Shown here one piece after another: positions 1-11,800 of a stretch of 64,000 bases of DNA. The number at the start of each line of letters is the position of its first letter. Position 1 is the first letter of the stretch. The stretch is from the NCBI GenBank assembly GCA_903935095.1, contig CAIZQH010000012.1, positions 1 through 64,000 of the forward strand, written 5' to 3'. Both the position numbers and the translations under genes were made by a program. This DNA comes from an uncultured Flavobacteriales bacterium. Its GTDB lineage: Bacteria > Bacteroidota > Bacteroidia > Flavobacteriales_D > Crocinitomicaceae. A model generated the notes under the pieces. The model was not told where the DNA came from. It ran no database searches and saw only the letters and a list, made by a program, of their open reading frames with translations.

Positions 1-1
1 A

Positions 2-3000
2 AGTACCTATATGCCAATCACAACGAGTGGAACATCGGCTACTTATACTCCCCCAAGTACCATTTTTAATGCTACTGGGACTTACAATTATGCTGTTTCA
101 GTCACTCAAACTGTGAGTGGATGTGCAAGTACATATTCTTCCAATGCACAAATTGTCATTGTTGGTGATCCGACTATTTCATCTCCTACAGGGGCCAATT
201 ACTGCCAGAATGCTGGGAATGTAATACAATTAAGCGTTTCAGGTTCATCCGGTATCACTTCTCCATACACCTTCCAATGGTACATTAACAGTGTCAGTAA
301 CAATACTTCTGGAACAGTAATTCCATTGGCGACAGGTAGTTCTTACACTCCACCAGTCAGTGCAAATGGAACAAACTATTACTACTGTGTACTTAATCAG
401 AATCCTAGTAATTCTGGATGTACGGTTACTTCGAACCCTGCAATGATTACGGTCACGCCAGCACCAACAATCACCACACAACCTATTGCTACTCAAAGTG
501 TCTGTGTAGGAGGGACACTTTCGGACCTTTTTGTTTCGTATTCAGGAGGTACTGGAACGCCTACATATCAGTGGTTTAGCAACACATTAAATGCTTATGC
601 AGGCGGCACTGCGTTAGCATCGGCGACTGGGGCAACCTTTACTCCTCCGGCGGCGAATACTGCAGGCATCACTTATTATTATTGCCAAATTTCATTTGTA
701 GGGAATAGTGGTTGTTCCCAAATTAATTCTATCATCAGTCAAATAACGGTGGTGAATGACCCTGTTATTACCGCCCAACCAACTGCCACACAAGCGATTT
801 GTTCAGGTGGAATCATACCAACCCCTTTAAGTGTATTATACAATTATGGATTAGGAACAGTAGGATATCAATGGTATAGTGTGAGTGGATCGACAAATAC
901 CTTGATTACTGGGGCATCAGGGGCAACGTATACTCCACCAGTATTGAGTACCATCGGAACTTATAACTACATGGTTCAAATAACATTGAGTGGAACCGGA
1001 TGTAATCAAATTCAATCGACAAATGCTCAAATTACCGTTGTGGCTGACCCAATGGTCACAAATCCGGTAGGCACATCTTATTGTTTGAATTCGAGCACAG
1101 CGGTAGCATTAAATGTGCTTGCATCTGCTGGAGTAGTTGGACCTTACTCATATCAGTGGTATGCGTCAAATCAAAACAACAACACAACTGGAAACCCAAT
1201 TTCCGGTGCTATTTCGAACTCCTACATTCCTTCAGCAACTGTCATTGGAACTACTTATTTTTATTGTGTAGTGTCACAAGGGATTGGATGCTCCGTAAGT
1301 TCAGCTCCTGCTCAAATCATTATTACATCCGCCCCAACATTTAATGCACAACCAATATCAAGCCAAACCGTTTGTGTGGATGGATCCTTGAACATTTTGA
1401 GTGTAGGATATACCGGAGGAAGTGGACTGCCTGCCTATCAATGGTATAGCAACAGTATAAACTCTACCGTTGGTGGAGTCGCAATAGGAGGTGCAACGAG
1501 TCAAAGTTACATGCCTTCAACTGCTATTGCAGGAACAAACTACTATTATTGCGTCATAACATTTACCTTAAGTGGGTGCTCGTCAATCACATCAAATAGT
1601 GCACAAATAACCGTAACGCCTGACCCAGTTGTTACCACTCAACCATTAAGCACCCAAACAATTTGTGGTGGTGGGTCCATTCCGAATGCCCTAAGTGTAA
1701 CGTATAGTGGTGGAACGGGAACATTAAGCTATCAATGGTTCAGTGTAAATGGATCAACAAATACCCAAATATCTGGTGCCACTGCAGCTAATTACTTGCC
1801 TTCGGTTTTTGCTACTCCAGGAACCTACAATTATATGGTTCAAATAAGTCTTAGCGGAAGCGGTTGTAATATGGTTCAATCGAACAATGCGCAAATAATC
1901 GCCTTGCCTGATCCTACGGTTACAGCACCGAATTCAGCTACTTATTGTAATGGATATTCGCCCGTACAAGCATTGAGCGTTACAGCTAGCGGTGGCTTAA
2001 CTGCAGCTTATGCATACCAATGGTATAGCAACTTACTTAATTCAAATACTTCTGGATCGCTTATTCCAGGAGCCATCTCATCGACGTATACACCATCTGT
2101 TTCAACGAATGGTTCGGTATATTACTACTGCGAAGTAAATCAAGGCGCTCTGAATACGGGGTGCGCTGTTTCATCCGCAACAGCCCTTATTACCACAACG
2201 CCAGCTCCTGCTATTAGTGCTCATCCAGCGCTCATTCAAACAGCCTGTGTCGGCGGAACCTTGAACAACCTTACAGTGAGTTATACTGGAGCAAATACGA
2301 GTCCAAGTTATCAATGGTTTAGTAATGCATCTAATGCGAATACTGGAGGAACTCCAATTCCAGGAGCTAATGCAGCGTCCTATTTACCTCAAAATAGCAT
2401 TGCAGGAACAAGCTATTATTATTGTGTCATTAGTTTCCCATCGATCAGTTGTACGACCATAAGTTCTAATACGGGTGAGGTAACTATTCATCCGGACCCA
2501 ATTATATCAGTGCAGCCATTGACAAATCAAGCCATCTGTTTTGGAACGACACTAAATACCCCACTTAACATTTCGTATACTGGTGGTTATGGCACACCTT
2601 CCTATCAATGGAATCTTGTGAATGGGTCAAATAATACGCCAATTACTACTGCAACCAATCCAACATATTTACCAAGCAGCTTTAATGTCGCTGGCACGTT
2701 CAATTTCAATGTAACCCTTTCGCTATCAGGAAATGGTTGTAACGTACAGACATCCAACTTAGCGGAAGTAATTGTTATGCCATTGCCAATTGTTGACAAT
2801 GTTGGTCCTTATCTTTATTGTAATGCAGAAATGACAGATATGATTGTGTTTTCAGGGCCAATTTCTGGAACCACTTACATTTGGTCCAATGACAACACGG
2901 GTATAGGTTTAGTTCAAGCTGGATTTGGTAACATCATGCCTTTTCAAGTTACCAACCTGAACAATTTTGGAATCCTTGGAAATATTACTGTGACCCCTCA

Positions 3001-6000
3001 ATTGACGACACTAAATACAACGTGTTCCGGTACACCATTCGATTTCGTGATCATGGCTAATCCTTATCAAGATGTTCAGGATCCTGCAAACCTCGTTCTT
3101 TGTCACGGAACAGGGGTGAATGGTGTTCAATTTTTCGGTTCTGCATTAATTAACAACTGGACGAATGATCTGCCTGCGCTTGGAATTCCAGCTTCCGGAT
3201 CAGGAACGCTTCCAGCATTTTTAGCCGTAAATAACGGAACCCAACCAATTGTAGCCAATCTTAGTGTTACGCCATCGTTTAATGCAGTTACGACATGTCC
3301 GGGAGACATTGAAACCTTTACTATTACGATTTTACCTAATCCAAATGTCTCAATCACGCCGAATACTCAAGTTGTCTGTAGTGGTGACTTGACAGCCACG
3401 ATCAATTTAATTGGTACTGCTACAAGTTTTGTTTGGAACAATAATCAAACATCGATTGGACTTACCGCAAGCGGAACGGGCAATATACCAGCATTCATGA
3501 CCACTGCAACGGGATCAAATACAATCAGCACAATTTCTGCAACGCCAATCTATACTTATGCAGGTCTTTCTTGTCCGGGTTCGGTTCAGAATGCTCAAAT
3601 TACCGTTGTGCCTACACCTTCTGTTTTACCAATGCAAGATTTAGTGTTTTGTAATGGTGAAGCCACCGGATTAATTCAAATTCTCGGCAATGCCAATGAA
3701 CTTAGTTGGACTAGCAGCAATCCTGTAATTGGCACGAATGCCATAGGCTCTGGTTCAATCACATCATTTAATGTGATTAATCCGGGTCAAAACCCAATTA
3801 GTTCGGTTATTACGGTAACACCGCTTAATTACTTCGGTGGACTCACCTGTATGGCTTCGTCTCAAGACTTCTCCATAACGGTAAATCCTACACCTACCAT
3901 GAGCCCCATTTCTGATCAGGTACTTTGTACACAGAGCAATTCTCCTGCAGTTATTTTCTCAGGAAATGCGAATAGTTTCAATTGGAGTAATAGTAATCCA
4001 GCGATCGGTTTGGGATCAAACGGCTCCGGAAATATCAGTTCTTTTGTAACCCAAAATAATTTAGCGTCCGTTGCCACCGCAAATATTAGCGTAACCCCGG
4101 CCTATACCAATGCTGGATTGACTTGTTATGGCGCAACCGATTTGTTTATTTTTGATGTGTTGCCTACACCAACGGTTAATCCAATTCCTGCTCAAACGGT
4201 ATGTAATAATTTCGCGACAGCACCGATAACCATTACAGGAAATGCAACGGCATATACGTGGATAAACAATAATATTAGTATTGGTTTAGCGGCAAATGGC
4301 GTTGGAAATATCTCTGGATTTAATGGTCAGGCAGCGGCTACAAATAATGCCTCGAACATTGTCGTTACTCCAACTTATGTATATAATAATACAAGTTGTT
4401 TAGGTACTCCAACGACAACGACAATAACGGTCTTACCTAGTCCATCGATCAACAACGTTCAAGATATAGTGGCGTGTAATGGAGATCCGTCAGGTATTAT
4501 TTCCTTCTCGGGAACGGCAAACACATTTAATTGGACCAATTCAAATCCTTCTATTGGTCTTCAAGCAAACGGTTCCGGAAATTTACCAGTATTTACCAAT
4601 ACCAATACTAGTAGTAATCCACTTCAGGCAACAATCACGGTAATTCCACAAACCGGACAAGGAAATCAAACATGTTCTGGGACACCTGAAATTTTTACAA
4701 TTACTGTTAATCCGACACCGAGCATGTTGGCGCCAAATAATCAAATTCTATGTAGTCAAACTCAAACGCTACCGGTAAATTTTACGGGTAATGCAAGCAA
4801 TTATTCTTGGGTTAATAGCAATACAGGTATTGGTCTGTCATCTTTTGGGAATGGCTTAATCCCAGCATTTATTGCCCAAAACAATAGCCAATCGAATGCA
4901 ATAGCTCAAATTCAAGTAACGCCACAATACATCAATGCTGGAACAACTTGTGTCGGTGGATCTCAATCCTTCTCGATAACAATAGAACCAATACCGAGCA
5001 TTCAGTATAGCCAAATTGCACAGGCAATCTGTACCGGCTCAAGTACGAATGTGATCAACTTGAGTTCGCAAACATCGGGGGTAAACTTTTCTTGGAATAT
5101 ATTAAATCCATCCGGTAATATATCAGGTATTAATTCCATGAATGGAATAGGAAATATTCCAAGTATGACGCTAGTCAATTCGAGTAATGGAAGTACACAG
5201 TTTAATTTCCAAGGAATGGCAACCACACCACTTGCTTCTTGTGTGGGTTACGGTCCGATCGGAACGATCACTGTCGATCCTGCGCCAATTATGCAGCCAT
5301 TGAATGACCTTACTATTTGTAGTAATAGCTTAGTTAATTACAATCTAACAGCTAGTATCCCTTCTACCTTTACATGGACAGCTAGCAGTAACCCAAATAT
5401 CCTTGGACAACCATCAAATCCTGTTAATTCCAATTTAATTTATAATACACTTCAAAACAATTCACCTGTTTTACAGAACATCACTTATTCGGTAACTCCA
5501 ACTTCATTTCCATTGGGATGTATTGGTCTCCCCGAAGAATTTATCGCTGAGGTTGTTCCTAATATTCAAATCACCAGTGTTTTAGACTATGAAATTTGTA
5601 GCGGAGAGCCTACCAATATCACTTTACAATCTAATCTACCGGGGTCATTCACATTTGTTGCCAATAATAATCCGAATGTTCAAGGCGAAACCAGTAATCA
5701 ACAAAGTGGTTTTTACATCAACGATGTCTTAAGCAACAATAGTTCGTATGATCAAGTGGTCAGTTATAATATTCAAGTTTCATCGAATCCAAATGCTTGT
5801 TTTGGAATTCCTCAAGTAATTAATGTTCAAGTACATCCTGAGATTACCGTAACCAATAATTCTCCTTTGGAGGTTTGTAGTGGTGACCCACTCAATTTGA
5901 CATTAACAGCAACGGAAAATGCAACATTTAGTTGGTACGCAACGGATAATGCAATTGTTACGGGTGAAACTACCATAAGCCAAAACACCCCGATCTTAAA

Positions 6001-8839
6001 TGACGTTTTGTTAAATACTTCCAATACATGGCATGAAGTGATTTATACCGTGAGCGCAACTTCATCCGTTACCGGATGTAGTGCACAGTCGTTGCCACTT
6101 TCAGTCAATGTAAATCCAATACCTGTGGTTAGCTCTTTACCAGATCAGCTACATTGTGCAGGGACATCTACTGATCCATTGAATTGGACCTTGAATGGCA
6201 CGGCTAACAATTATGCATGGATAAACGATAATTCAAACATCGGACTTGCCTTAAATGGAAGTGGAAATATTGCTTCCTTTAACCTTACAAACTCCGGTCC
6301 ACAGACTGTTACATCCAATATAATAGTCACACCACAATACATTCATAATGGTTTTGTTTGTGCTGGTGTACCAGATCAATTATCGATTACGGTGGAACCT
6401 ATTCCTTCCATCACTTATAATTTACCGAGTCAGGCAATATGTTCAGCAACCAATAGTCAAGCTGTAACAATAAGTTCCCCAAATCCAGGAGTTACAATTA
6501 CTTGGGAGATCCTCAATCCTCCATTGGCGATTTCAGGGATTCCGAACTTGACAGGAACGAATCAGATTCCAAGCATGTACTTATCTAGCTCTAGTACAAG
6601 TCCACAGCAGATGTCGTTCCAAGGAACGGTGACAACACCGCTCAATAGCTGTACAACAGTTGGGCCAATCGGACAAATTGTGGTTCAACCAGAGCCAGTG
6701 ATTAACAACATCAATGATTTAACCATTTGTAATAATGGCATTGTATCGGCTAACATCACTTCGAATATTCCTGCTACATTTAGTTGGGGAGCTCAGAGCA
6801 ACTCGAATGTGAATGGCGAATCCGTTGGTCCTGTGTACTCTAATTTGGTGTATAACACACTTCAAAATTCAAGTTCAGTTATACAATATGTGTATTACAC
6901 GATAATCCCAACTTCGATCACCGGAAACTGCGTTGGTGTAGATCAAGACTTTACGGTAGAAGTTATTCCGGATATTGTCATTGACCCACAACTTACGTCC
7001 TTATTTGATTCGATTTGTAGCGGAGAATCGACAGGGATTTACCTTCAAACCAATTTGCCTGCAACGCTTACATGGCATGCTAATACGAACCCGAATGTTT
7101 TAGGTGAAACGACCACGCCAACCACAGGCTTCTATATTAATGATGTATTGGTAAACAACACGCCATTTAATCAATATGTCAATTATTCCATTGATATGAT
7201 CTCATCTCCATACGGTTGTTTTGGAATTCCTGAAATCATAACTATGAAGGTCTTCCCAGCTATTCAGTTGACCAATGCCACGAATATCAATTTATGTAGT
7301 GGTGATCAACTCAATGCAAACCTAGCGGCTACTGTTAATGCTACGTTCTCTTGGTCCGCCACGAATAATGGTGTGGTTCAAGGTGAATCAACCACGACTC
7401 AAAATACAAGTTTGATAAACGATGTGCTCATTAATAATTCTGCTTTAAGCGAACAGGTATTCTATGCAGTCGATGTTCAAGCTTTAACCTCAAACTGTCA
7501 AGCGTATGACCTACCAATCATTGTGAATGTTTTACCGCTTCCGTTAGTACTTAATCAAGATACAACGATTTGTTCAGGGGAATATACAAACATAAATTTG
7601 GCAACGAATATCCCATCGAATATCGTCTGGAATGGGGTATTTAATTTGGGTATTCAAGGCGAAACAACTGCGAATATTTCAGGAAATTACATCAATGATT
7701 ATTTGGTAAATAACACAGGACAAGATGTCACCCTTATCTATGAAATACAAGCAACAGCGAATGGTTGTCCAGCACCCCTAGATTCAATATTAGTGATTGT
7801 TCACGACCAACCAACGGTGGATTTTGTGGTTAATACGAATCCACTTTGTACGAATAATCAAGCTCAGTTTACAAATCTATCCCCGACCCAATACGATTTT
7901 GACTGGAATTTTGGAGATGGTGGAACATCCGTATCCTACTCTCCGAACCATATCTATACTAATTCCGGAAATTATGAAGTGATGTTGGTAGCAACTAACT
8001 TACTCAATAATTGTTCTGCTGCTGATTCAGCGATGGTCGTGGTAAATAAATCTCCAGATGCTAATTTTAATACCTTAGATACCATAGGCTGTGGAAATCT
8101 GAACGCTACCTTCTTCGCTAATTACCAAGCTACGAGCGACATGGTATGGGATTTTGGTGATGGCCAAACCCTAACTCAAGTAGGTAATGTGACCAACTAT
8201 TACGGACAAGCTGGTTGTTATGATGTGACCTTGACCGTCACTAGCCCTGAAGGCTGTGTGGCTCAAGAGTCCTATATTGACTACGTGTGTGTTTACGAAA
8301 ATCCAATTGCATTTATTGGTGCTTCACCTATGAACGTCAATGCATTAGATCCTACTGTTCAATTCTCTAATTATTCCCAAAATGCGATCTCCTATATATG
8401 GCAAATGGGTGATGGTAACATTAGTTACGATGATAACCCCACATACACATATCCAATGGAAGGAGCAGACTACCATGTGCTCATGACTGCTTTCAATGAA
8501 GTAGGATGTTTCGATACGTCTTCGGTTGATATACATGTGTACGAAGAACTCATCTTTTATGTGCCAAATTCCTTCACGCCAAATGATGATGAAAAGAATC
8601 AAACGTTCTATCCAGTGCTTTCTCAAGGGATGAAAAGAAATTATTTAGAGTTCTATGTATATAACCGCTGGGGAGAACTTGTCTTTGAAAGCCATGATCC
8701 GAAATATGGTTGGGATGGCACCTATGGACAGGGAGTGATTGATTGCCCTGTAGGAACATATACTTGGAAACTTAAATTAGAAACATTACAATCGCAAGAA
8801 ATCATGGAATTCCGCGGACATGTGAATTTGATTAGATAA
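2..8839 (+). CDS. Giant Ig-like/PKD repeat surface protein with type B T9SS sorting domain (5' partial)
   Basis: The reading frame is open to the left window edge, so the N-terminus and signal peptide are missing; the ATG at 11 lies inside a repeat and is not the start. Counting from that ATG, residues about 1-925 are Ig-like domains of roughly 95 residues (conserved YQWY/YQWF core, YYYC or YNYMV strand, Cys pair). Residues about 925-1650 are shorter domains with an IGL...GSGNI core, and about 1650-2595 longer ones with an ICSGE/NPNVxGET pattern. Three PKD domains follow (WNFGDGG, WDFGDGQ, WQMGDGN; about 2595-2845). The C-terminal 90 residues form a CHU_C/gliding-motility-type domain (VPNSFTPNDD, YNRWGELVF, GTYTWKLKL), the type B T9SS signal. 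It is presumably an exported adhesin or matrix protein; the ligand cannot be told. It lies 15 bp upstream of the next type B gene. Confidence 0.9.
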   Translation, partial: STYMPITTSGTSATYTPPSTIFNATGTYNYAVSVTQTVSGCASTYSSNAQIVIVGDPTISSPTGANYCQNAGNVIQLSVSGSSGITSPYTFQWYINSVSNNTSGTVIPLATGSSYTPPVSANGTNYYYCVLNQNPSNSGCTVTSNPAMITVTPAPTITTQPIATQSVCVGGTLSDLFVSYSGGTGTPTYQWFSNTLNAYAGGTALASATGATFTPPAANTAGITYYYCQISFVGNSGCSQINSIISQITVVNDPVITAQPTATQAICSGGIIPTPLSVLYNYGLGTVGYQWYSVSGSTNTLITGASGATYTPPVLSTIGTYNYMVQITLSGTGCNQIQSTNAQITVVADPMVTNPVGTSYCLNSSTAVALNVLASAGVVGPYSYQWYASNQNNNTTGNPISGAISNSYIPSATVIGTTYFYCVVSQGIGCSVSSAPAQIIITSAPTFNAQPISSQTVCVDGSLNILSVGYTGGSGLPAYQWYSNSINSTVGGVAIGGATSQSYMPSTAIAGTNYYYCVITFTLSGCSSITSNSAQITVTPDPVVTTQPLSTQTICGGGSIPNALSVTYSGGTGTLSYQWFSVNGSTNTQISGATAANYLPSVFATPGTYNYMVQISLSGSGCNMVQSNNAQIIALPDPTVTAPNSATYCNGYSPVQALSVTASGGLTAAYAYQWYSNLLNSNTSGSLIPGAISSTYTPSVSTNGSVYYYCEVNQGALNTGCAVSSATALITTTPAPAISAHPALIQTACVGGTLNNLTVSYTGANTSPSYQWFSNASNANTGGTPIPGANAASYLPQNSIAGTSYYYCVISFPSISCTTISSNTGEVTIHPDPIISVQPLTNQAICFGTTLNTPLNISYTGGYGTPSYQWNLVNGSNNTPITTATNPTYLPSSFNVAGTFNFNVTLSLSGNGCNVQTSNLAEVIVMPLPIVDNVGPYLYCNAEMTDMIVFSGPISGTTYIWSNDNTGIGLVQAGFGNIMPFQVTNLNNFGILGNITVTPQLTTLNTTCSGTPFDFVIMANPYQDVQDPANLVLCHGTGVNGVQFFGSALINNWTNDLPALGIPASGSGTLPAFLAVNNGTQPIVANLSVTPSFNAVTTCPGDIETFTITILPNPNVSITPNTQVVCSGDLTATINLIGTATSFVWNNNQTSIGLTASGTGNIPAFMTTATGSNTISTISATPIYTYAGLSCPGSVQNAQITVVPTPSVLPMQDLVFCNGEATGLIQILGNANELSWTSSNPVIGTNAIGSGSITSFNVINPGQNPISSVITVTPLNYFGGLTCMASSQDFSITVNPTPTMSPISDQVLCTQSNSPAVIFSGNANSFNWSNSNPAIGLGSNGSGNISSFVTQNNLASVATANISVTPAYTNAGLTCYGATDLFIFDVLPTPTVNPIPAQTVCNNFATAPITITGNATAYTWINNNISIGLAANGVGNISGFNGQAAATNNASNIVVTPTYVYNNTSCLGTPTTTTITVLPSPSINNVQDIVACNGDPSGIISFSGTANTFNWTNSNPSIGLQANGSGNLPVFTNTNTSSNPLQATITVIPQTGQGNQTCSGTPEIFTITVNPTPSMLAPNNQILCSQTQTLPVNFTGNASNYSWVNSNTGIGLSSFGNGLIPAFIAQNNSQSNAIAQIQVTPQYINAGTTCVGGSQSFSITIEPIPSIQYSQIAQAICTGSSTNVINLSSQTSGVNFSWNILNPSGNISGINSMNGIGNIPSMTLVNSSNGSTQFNFQGMATTPLASCVGYGPIGTITVDPAPIMQPLNDLTICSNSLVNYNLTASIPSTFTWTASSNPNILGQPSNPVNSNLIYNTLQNNSPVLQNITYSVTPTSFPLGCIGLPEEFIAEVVPNIQITSVLDYEICSGEPTNITLQSNLPGSFTFVANNNPNVQGETSNQQSGFYINDVLSNNSSYDQVVSYNIQVSSNPNACFGIPQVINVQVHPEITVTNNSPLEVCSGDPLNLTLTATENATFSWYATDNAIVTGETTISQNTPILNDVLLNTSNTWHEVIYTVSATSSVTGCSAQSLPLSVNVNPIPVVSSLPDQLHCAGTSTDPLNWTLNGTANNYAWINDNSNIGLALNGSGNIASFNLTNSGPQTVTSNIIVTPQYIHNGFVCAGVPDQLSITVEPIPSITYNLPSQAICSATNSQAVTISSPNPGVTITWEILNPPLAISGIPNLTGTNQIPSMYLSSSSTSPQQMSFQGTVTTPLNSCTTVGPIGQIVVQPEPVINNINDLTICNNGIVSANITSNIPATFSWGAQSNSNVNGESVGPVYSNLVYNTLQNSSSVIQYVYYTIIPTSITGNCVGVDQDFTVEVIPDIVIDPQLTSLFDSICSGESTGIYLQTNLPATLTWHANTNPNVLGETTTPTTGFYINDVLVNNTPFNQYVNYSIDMISSPYGCFGIPEIITMKVFPAIQLTNATNINLCSGDQLNANLAATVNATFSWSATNNGVVQGESTTTQNTSLINDVLINNSALSEQVFYAVDVQALTSNCQAYDLPIIVNVLPLPLVLNQDTTICSGEYTNINLATNIPSNIVWNGVFNLGIQGETTANISGNYINDYLVNNTGQDVTLIYEIQATANGCPAPLDSILVIVHDQPTVDFVVNTNPLCTNNQAQFTNLSPTQYDFDWNFGDGGTSVSYSPNHIYTNSGNYEVMLVATNLLNNCSAADSAMVVVNKSPDANFNTLDTIGCGNLNATFFANYQATSDMVWDFGDGQTLTQVGNVTNYYGQAGCYDVTLTVTSPEGCVAQESYIDYVCVYENPIAFIGASPMNVNALDPTVQFSNYSQNAISYIWQMGDGNISYDDNPTYTYPMEGADYHVLMTAFNEVGCFDTSSVDIHVYEELIFYVPNSFTPNDDEKNQTFYPVLSQGMKRNYLEFYVYNRWGELVFESHDPKYGWDGTYGQGVIDCPVGTYTWKLKLETLQSQEIMEFRGHVNLIR
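168..2785 (+). repeat. Three-domain higher-order repeat of Ig-like domains (about 870 bp period)
   Basis: Three Ig-like domain subtypes alternate in fixed order. Subtype A has VCVGG near its start and GTxYYYC late. Subtype B has ICSGG and TYNYMVQ followed by a GCN motif. Subtype C begins with a short segment ending in YC. In the window the order is B-C-A-B-C-A-B-C-A-B. Subtype A copies begin near 461, 1332 and 2206, and subtype C copies near 168, 1047 and 1911, so the unit is about 290 codons. The pattern implies duplication of a three-domain block, not of single domains. Confidence 0.75.
4988..7540 (+). repeat. Multi-domain block duplicated with 1410-bp spacing
   Basis: The block starting at 4988 (encoding PIPSIQY) is repeated at 6398 (encoding PIPSITY), exactly 1410 bp or 470 codons later. 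Within each block the same ordered domains recur: an AIC domain with GPIG, an NDLTIC domain with YNTLQN, an ICSGE domain with GFYINDVL, and a CSGD domain with LINDVL or ILNDVL. A further domain (LPDQLHC) lies between the copies. Protein similarity is obvious but the DNA has diverged, so the duplication is old compared with the LamG linkers downstream. Confidence 0.75.
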
Positions 8840-8854
8840 ACGAACACCGATAAG

Positions 8855-11800
8855 ATGAACTTCAGATTTTTGTGTTTTTTGCTTTTCTCACTAGCATTGA
8901 ATCTAACATACGGACAAAATAACACCTTTTTTAGAAAGTACAACTTATCTGGAATGCAAGGTGCCCTTCAGTTAGAAATAACCGATGACGGAGGATTTAT
9001 TGCAACAGGTCAACACGAAGGAAGTGGTTCACACGGAGATTGTGATATTTATGTTTACAAACTGGATGTATGCGGCAATATTGAATGGTTTAAACTTTAT
9101 GGGACAGGCGCGCAAGAGGGAGGCAAAAGTATTATTAAGTTAAATGACGGTGGGTTCCTCGTTTCTGGGCTTTATTCAGGATCGGGAACATATCGTGCCT
9201 TTAACATGAAAATTGATGCAAATGGCAATATGATTTGGATCAAAAGGTATGCATTTGAATGGATGCTCTATGCCAAAGAAGCGGCAAATGGGGATATCAT
9301 CAGTTTGGGAAAAAATACGGGAAGTTTATTTCTTATGCGCACGGACTCAAACGGTGGTATTATTTGGTCAAAACAGATTACCGGTTTTGGAGATACGGGT
9401 TTGTGGTTAGATGAACTCGCTAATGGAGACATCATTTATACAAGCGTCAATAATTCCATAAGTAAGGATTTTTCTGTTGGCCGTTTAAACAGTAGTGGAA
9501 ATCCAATATGGATGAAAGCCTATGGAGGTTCAGGTTGGTCTGATGTCGATCATTCCATTTGGACAAGTAAAGGATTGGTTGATATGCAAGATAGTAGTGT
9601 TATCATCACTTCTTTAACCCTTTCCGGTGGTTTGTCTGATCAAAACATTTTATTAGCTAAATTATCTTTAAATAATGGAAATGTCATTTGGTCAAATGTG
9701 TGCGGCGGGAATGGGCGAGATCAATCAAGGGATATCGCAAAATATCCGGGAGGATATGCAATTATTGGCCATACAAGCTCTTTTCCAACTTCAATAAATC
9801 CAAGCAACCAAATTTACGAAGCATTAGGGGAGAAAGACATTCTACTTTTTACAGTAAACCATAACGGCCAACTTAATTGGGCAAGAACGTATGGCGGCTC
9901 TGAACGAGATAAAGGAATCGGAGTCAAATACAATAATGACAATGGTTTTTCCATCTCTGCCATAACAACCTCTCCTTATTTCGGGAACACAGACGATAGT
10001 TTTGACCCCCTATTTATTAAAACGGATAGTATTGGATTTGTTGGATGTCAGATGTTTACACCGGCGTTAATTGTCAATAGCATTAGCTTAACGTCGGCTA
10101 CAGGAGGTTCTGTAAATCCGGTTTCCATTGCGAGTGATGTTCCCGCAATTAGTGTCATCGATTTTCTTCCGAGTGATCAATACATTTGTCAGACCTGTAC
10201 ATCTGTACCTGAATTTACCATATCAGATACAACCGTATGTGTGAATGACTCCGTATATTTTTCCAATACAACGATGGTGGGCCTAACCTGTTTTCAGCAA
10301 TGGAATGTAAATGGAATTTCAATAGATGGCACCATCGATCCGGTGATGACTTTCTCCACTCCTGGAACCTACACCATTTATTTATATTCGAGTTGTGGGG
10401 TAAATTCGGATACAACAATCAAAACGATAACGGTCATTGCACCACAAATTACAAGTCCAGATTTTCTATGCACAGGTGCTCAGCCACTGCAATTACAAGC
10501 AAACTTAAGTAATGGCATTTGGTCGGGTAACGGTGTTTCCAATTCAGGCATTTTTTCATGTAATGGATTAGGTACAGGATATCAAAATATTTATTTTACC
10601 ATTCCACAATATTGTACGGTTCAGGATAGTATTGAAATCAGGCCCTTGCCCAATGTCAATGCAGGGCTAGACACATCTTTTTGTTATCAATCGAATTACG
10701 TAATGCAAGGAAATAATTCTCCGAATACGAGTGTCATTTGGAGTCCAAGCACGCATTTATCAGGCACGACAATCAGCAATCCAACGTTTGCGTATGACAA
10801 TATCAACGCGACAAATGCTGTTTTGACTTATACTTATCAATTGACAGATTTACAATCGACATGTTCCGCAAGTGATGATGTCTCTTATACCATTTTCCCC
10901 GTCGCTCCATTATCAGCAGGGAATGACACCCTATTATGTTTAGGGATAGATTATGTATCCCATGCATCAGGTCAAGGAACACTCACATGGCTTCCAAATT
11001 CCCCGAATGGCAGTTTATTTTCTCTTCCTTTAGGCATACAAACGTTAGTGGTATCTCAAGTAGACAATAATAGTTGTACACAAACGGACACCGTGTTGGT
11101 AACAATCGTAGAGAACCCAACCGTTGATGCTGGAGTTGACACATTAATTTGTTTGGGAGATATACTTTATCTGAATGCACTTTCTCCGCAACAGGTGAGT
11201 TATCAATGGAATACAAATACACCAAATGGCGGAGGCTTTACAGCGCCCATTGCCGGAAATCAAAATTTAATTGTTCAAGTGGAAGATGCTAATTTCTGTA
11301 TTGGCTTGGATACACTCCTTTTATCCGTGCAAGATTTGCCAATGGCGGATTTCGACTATTTGGTTGATTGTTATTCTACGAATGTGCAATTAACGAATCA
11401 AACGTCCTTTACAAATTTATATAGCGATCAATTAAATTATGTCTGGTATTTAAACGGAATCATGATTTCTTCTAGCATGAATGCATTTACGTATGATTTT
11501 AATTCATCAGGAAACGCAACAGTATCCTTAGTTTCAACCACACTTTTGGGCCTTTGTAAAGATTCGAGTGCCCAAATAATTGAAGTACCCACAAATCCAA
11601 ACCTTGATTTTAACTATGTGCAACTCTGTGATTATATCGCGAGTTTTCAAAGCATTGTGCCGGTGAATGAAACCGTAATGTCAAGTTATTGGATGTATGC
11701 AAATTCAAATTTCGGCACAAATGACCTTTCACCGGAACATGGATTTCCAGGCGCCGGAAATTATATGGTCGAATTTTCAATTACAAATGACTACCCATGT

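Noticed and set aside
11-13. ATG at position 11 as the start of the giant adhesin
   Set aside because: The frame is open to the window edge, the ATG falls inside an Ig-like repeat (STYMPIT), and there is no signal peptide after it.
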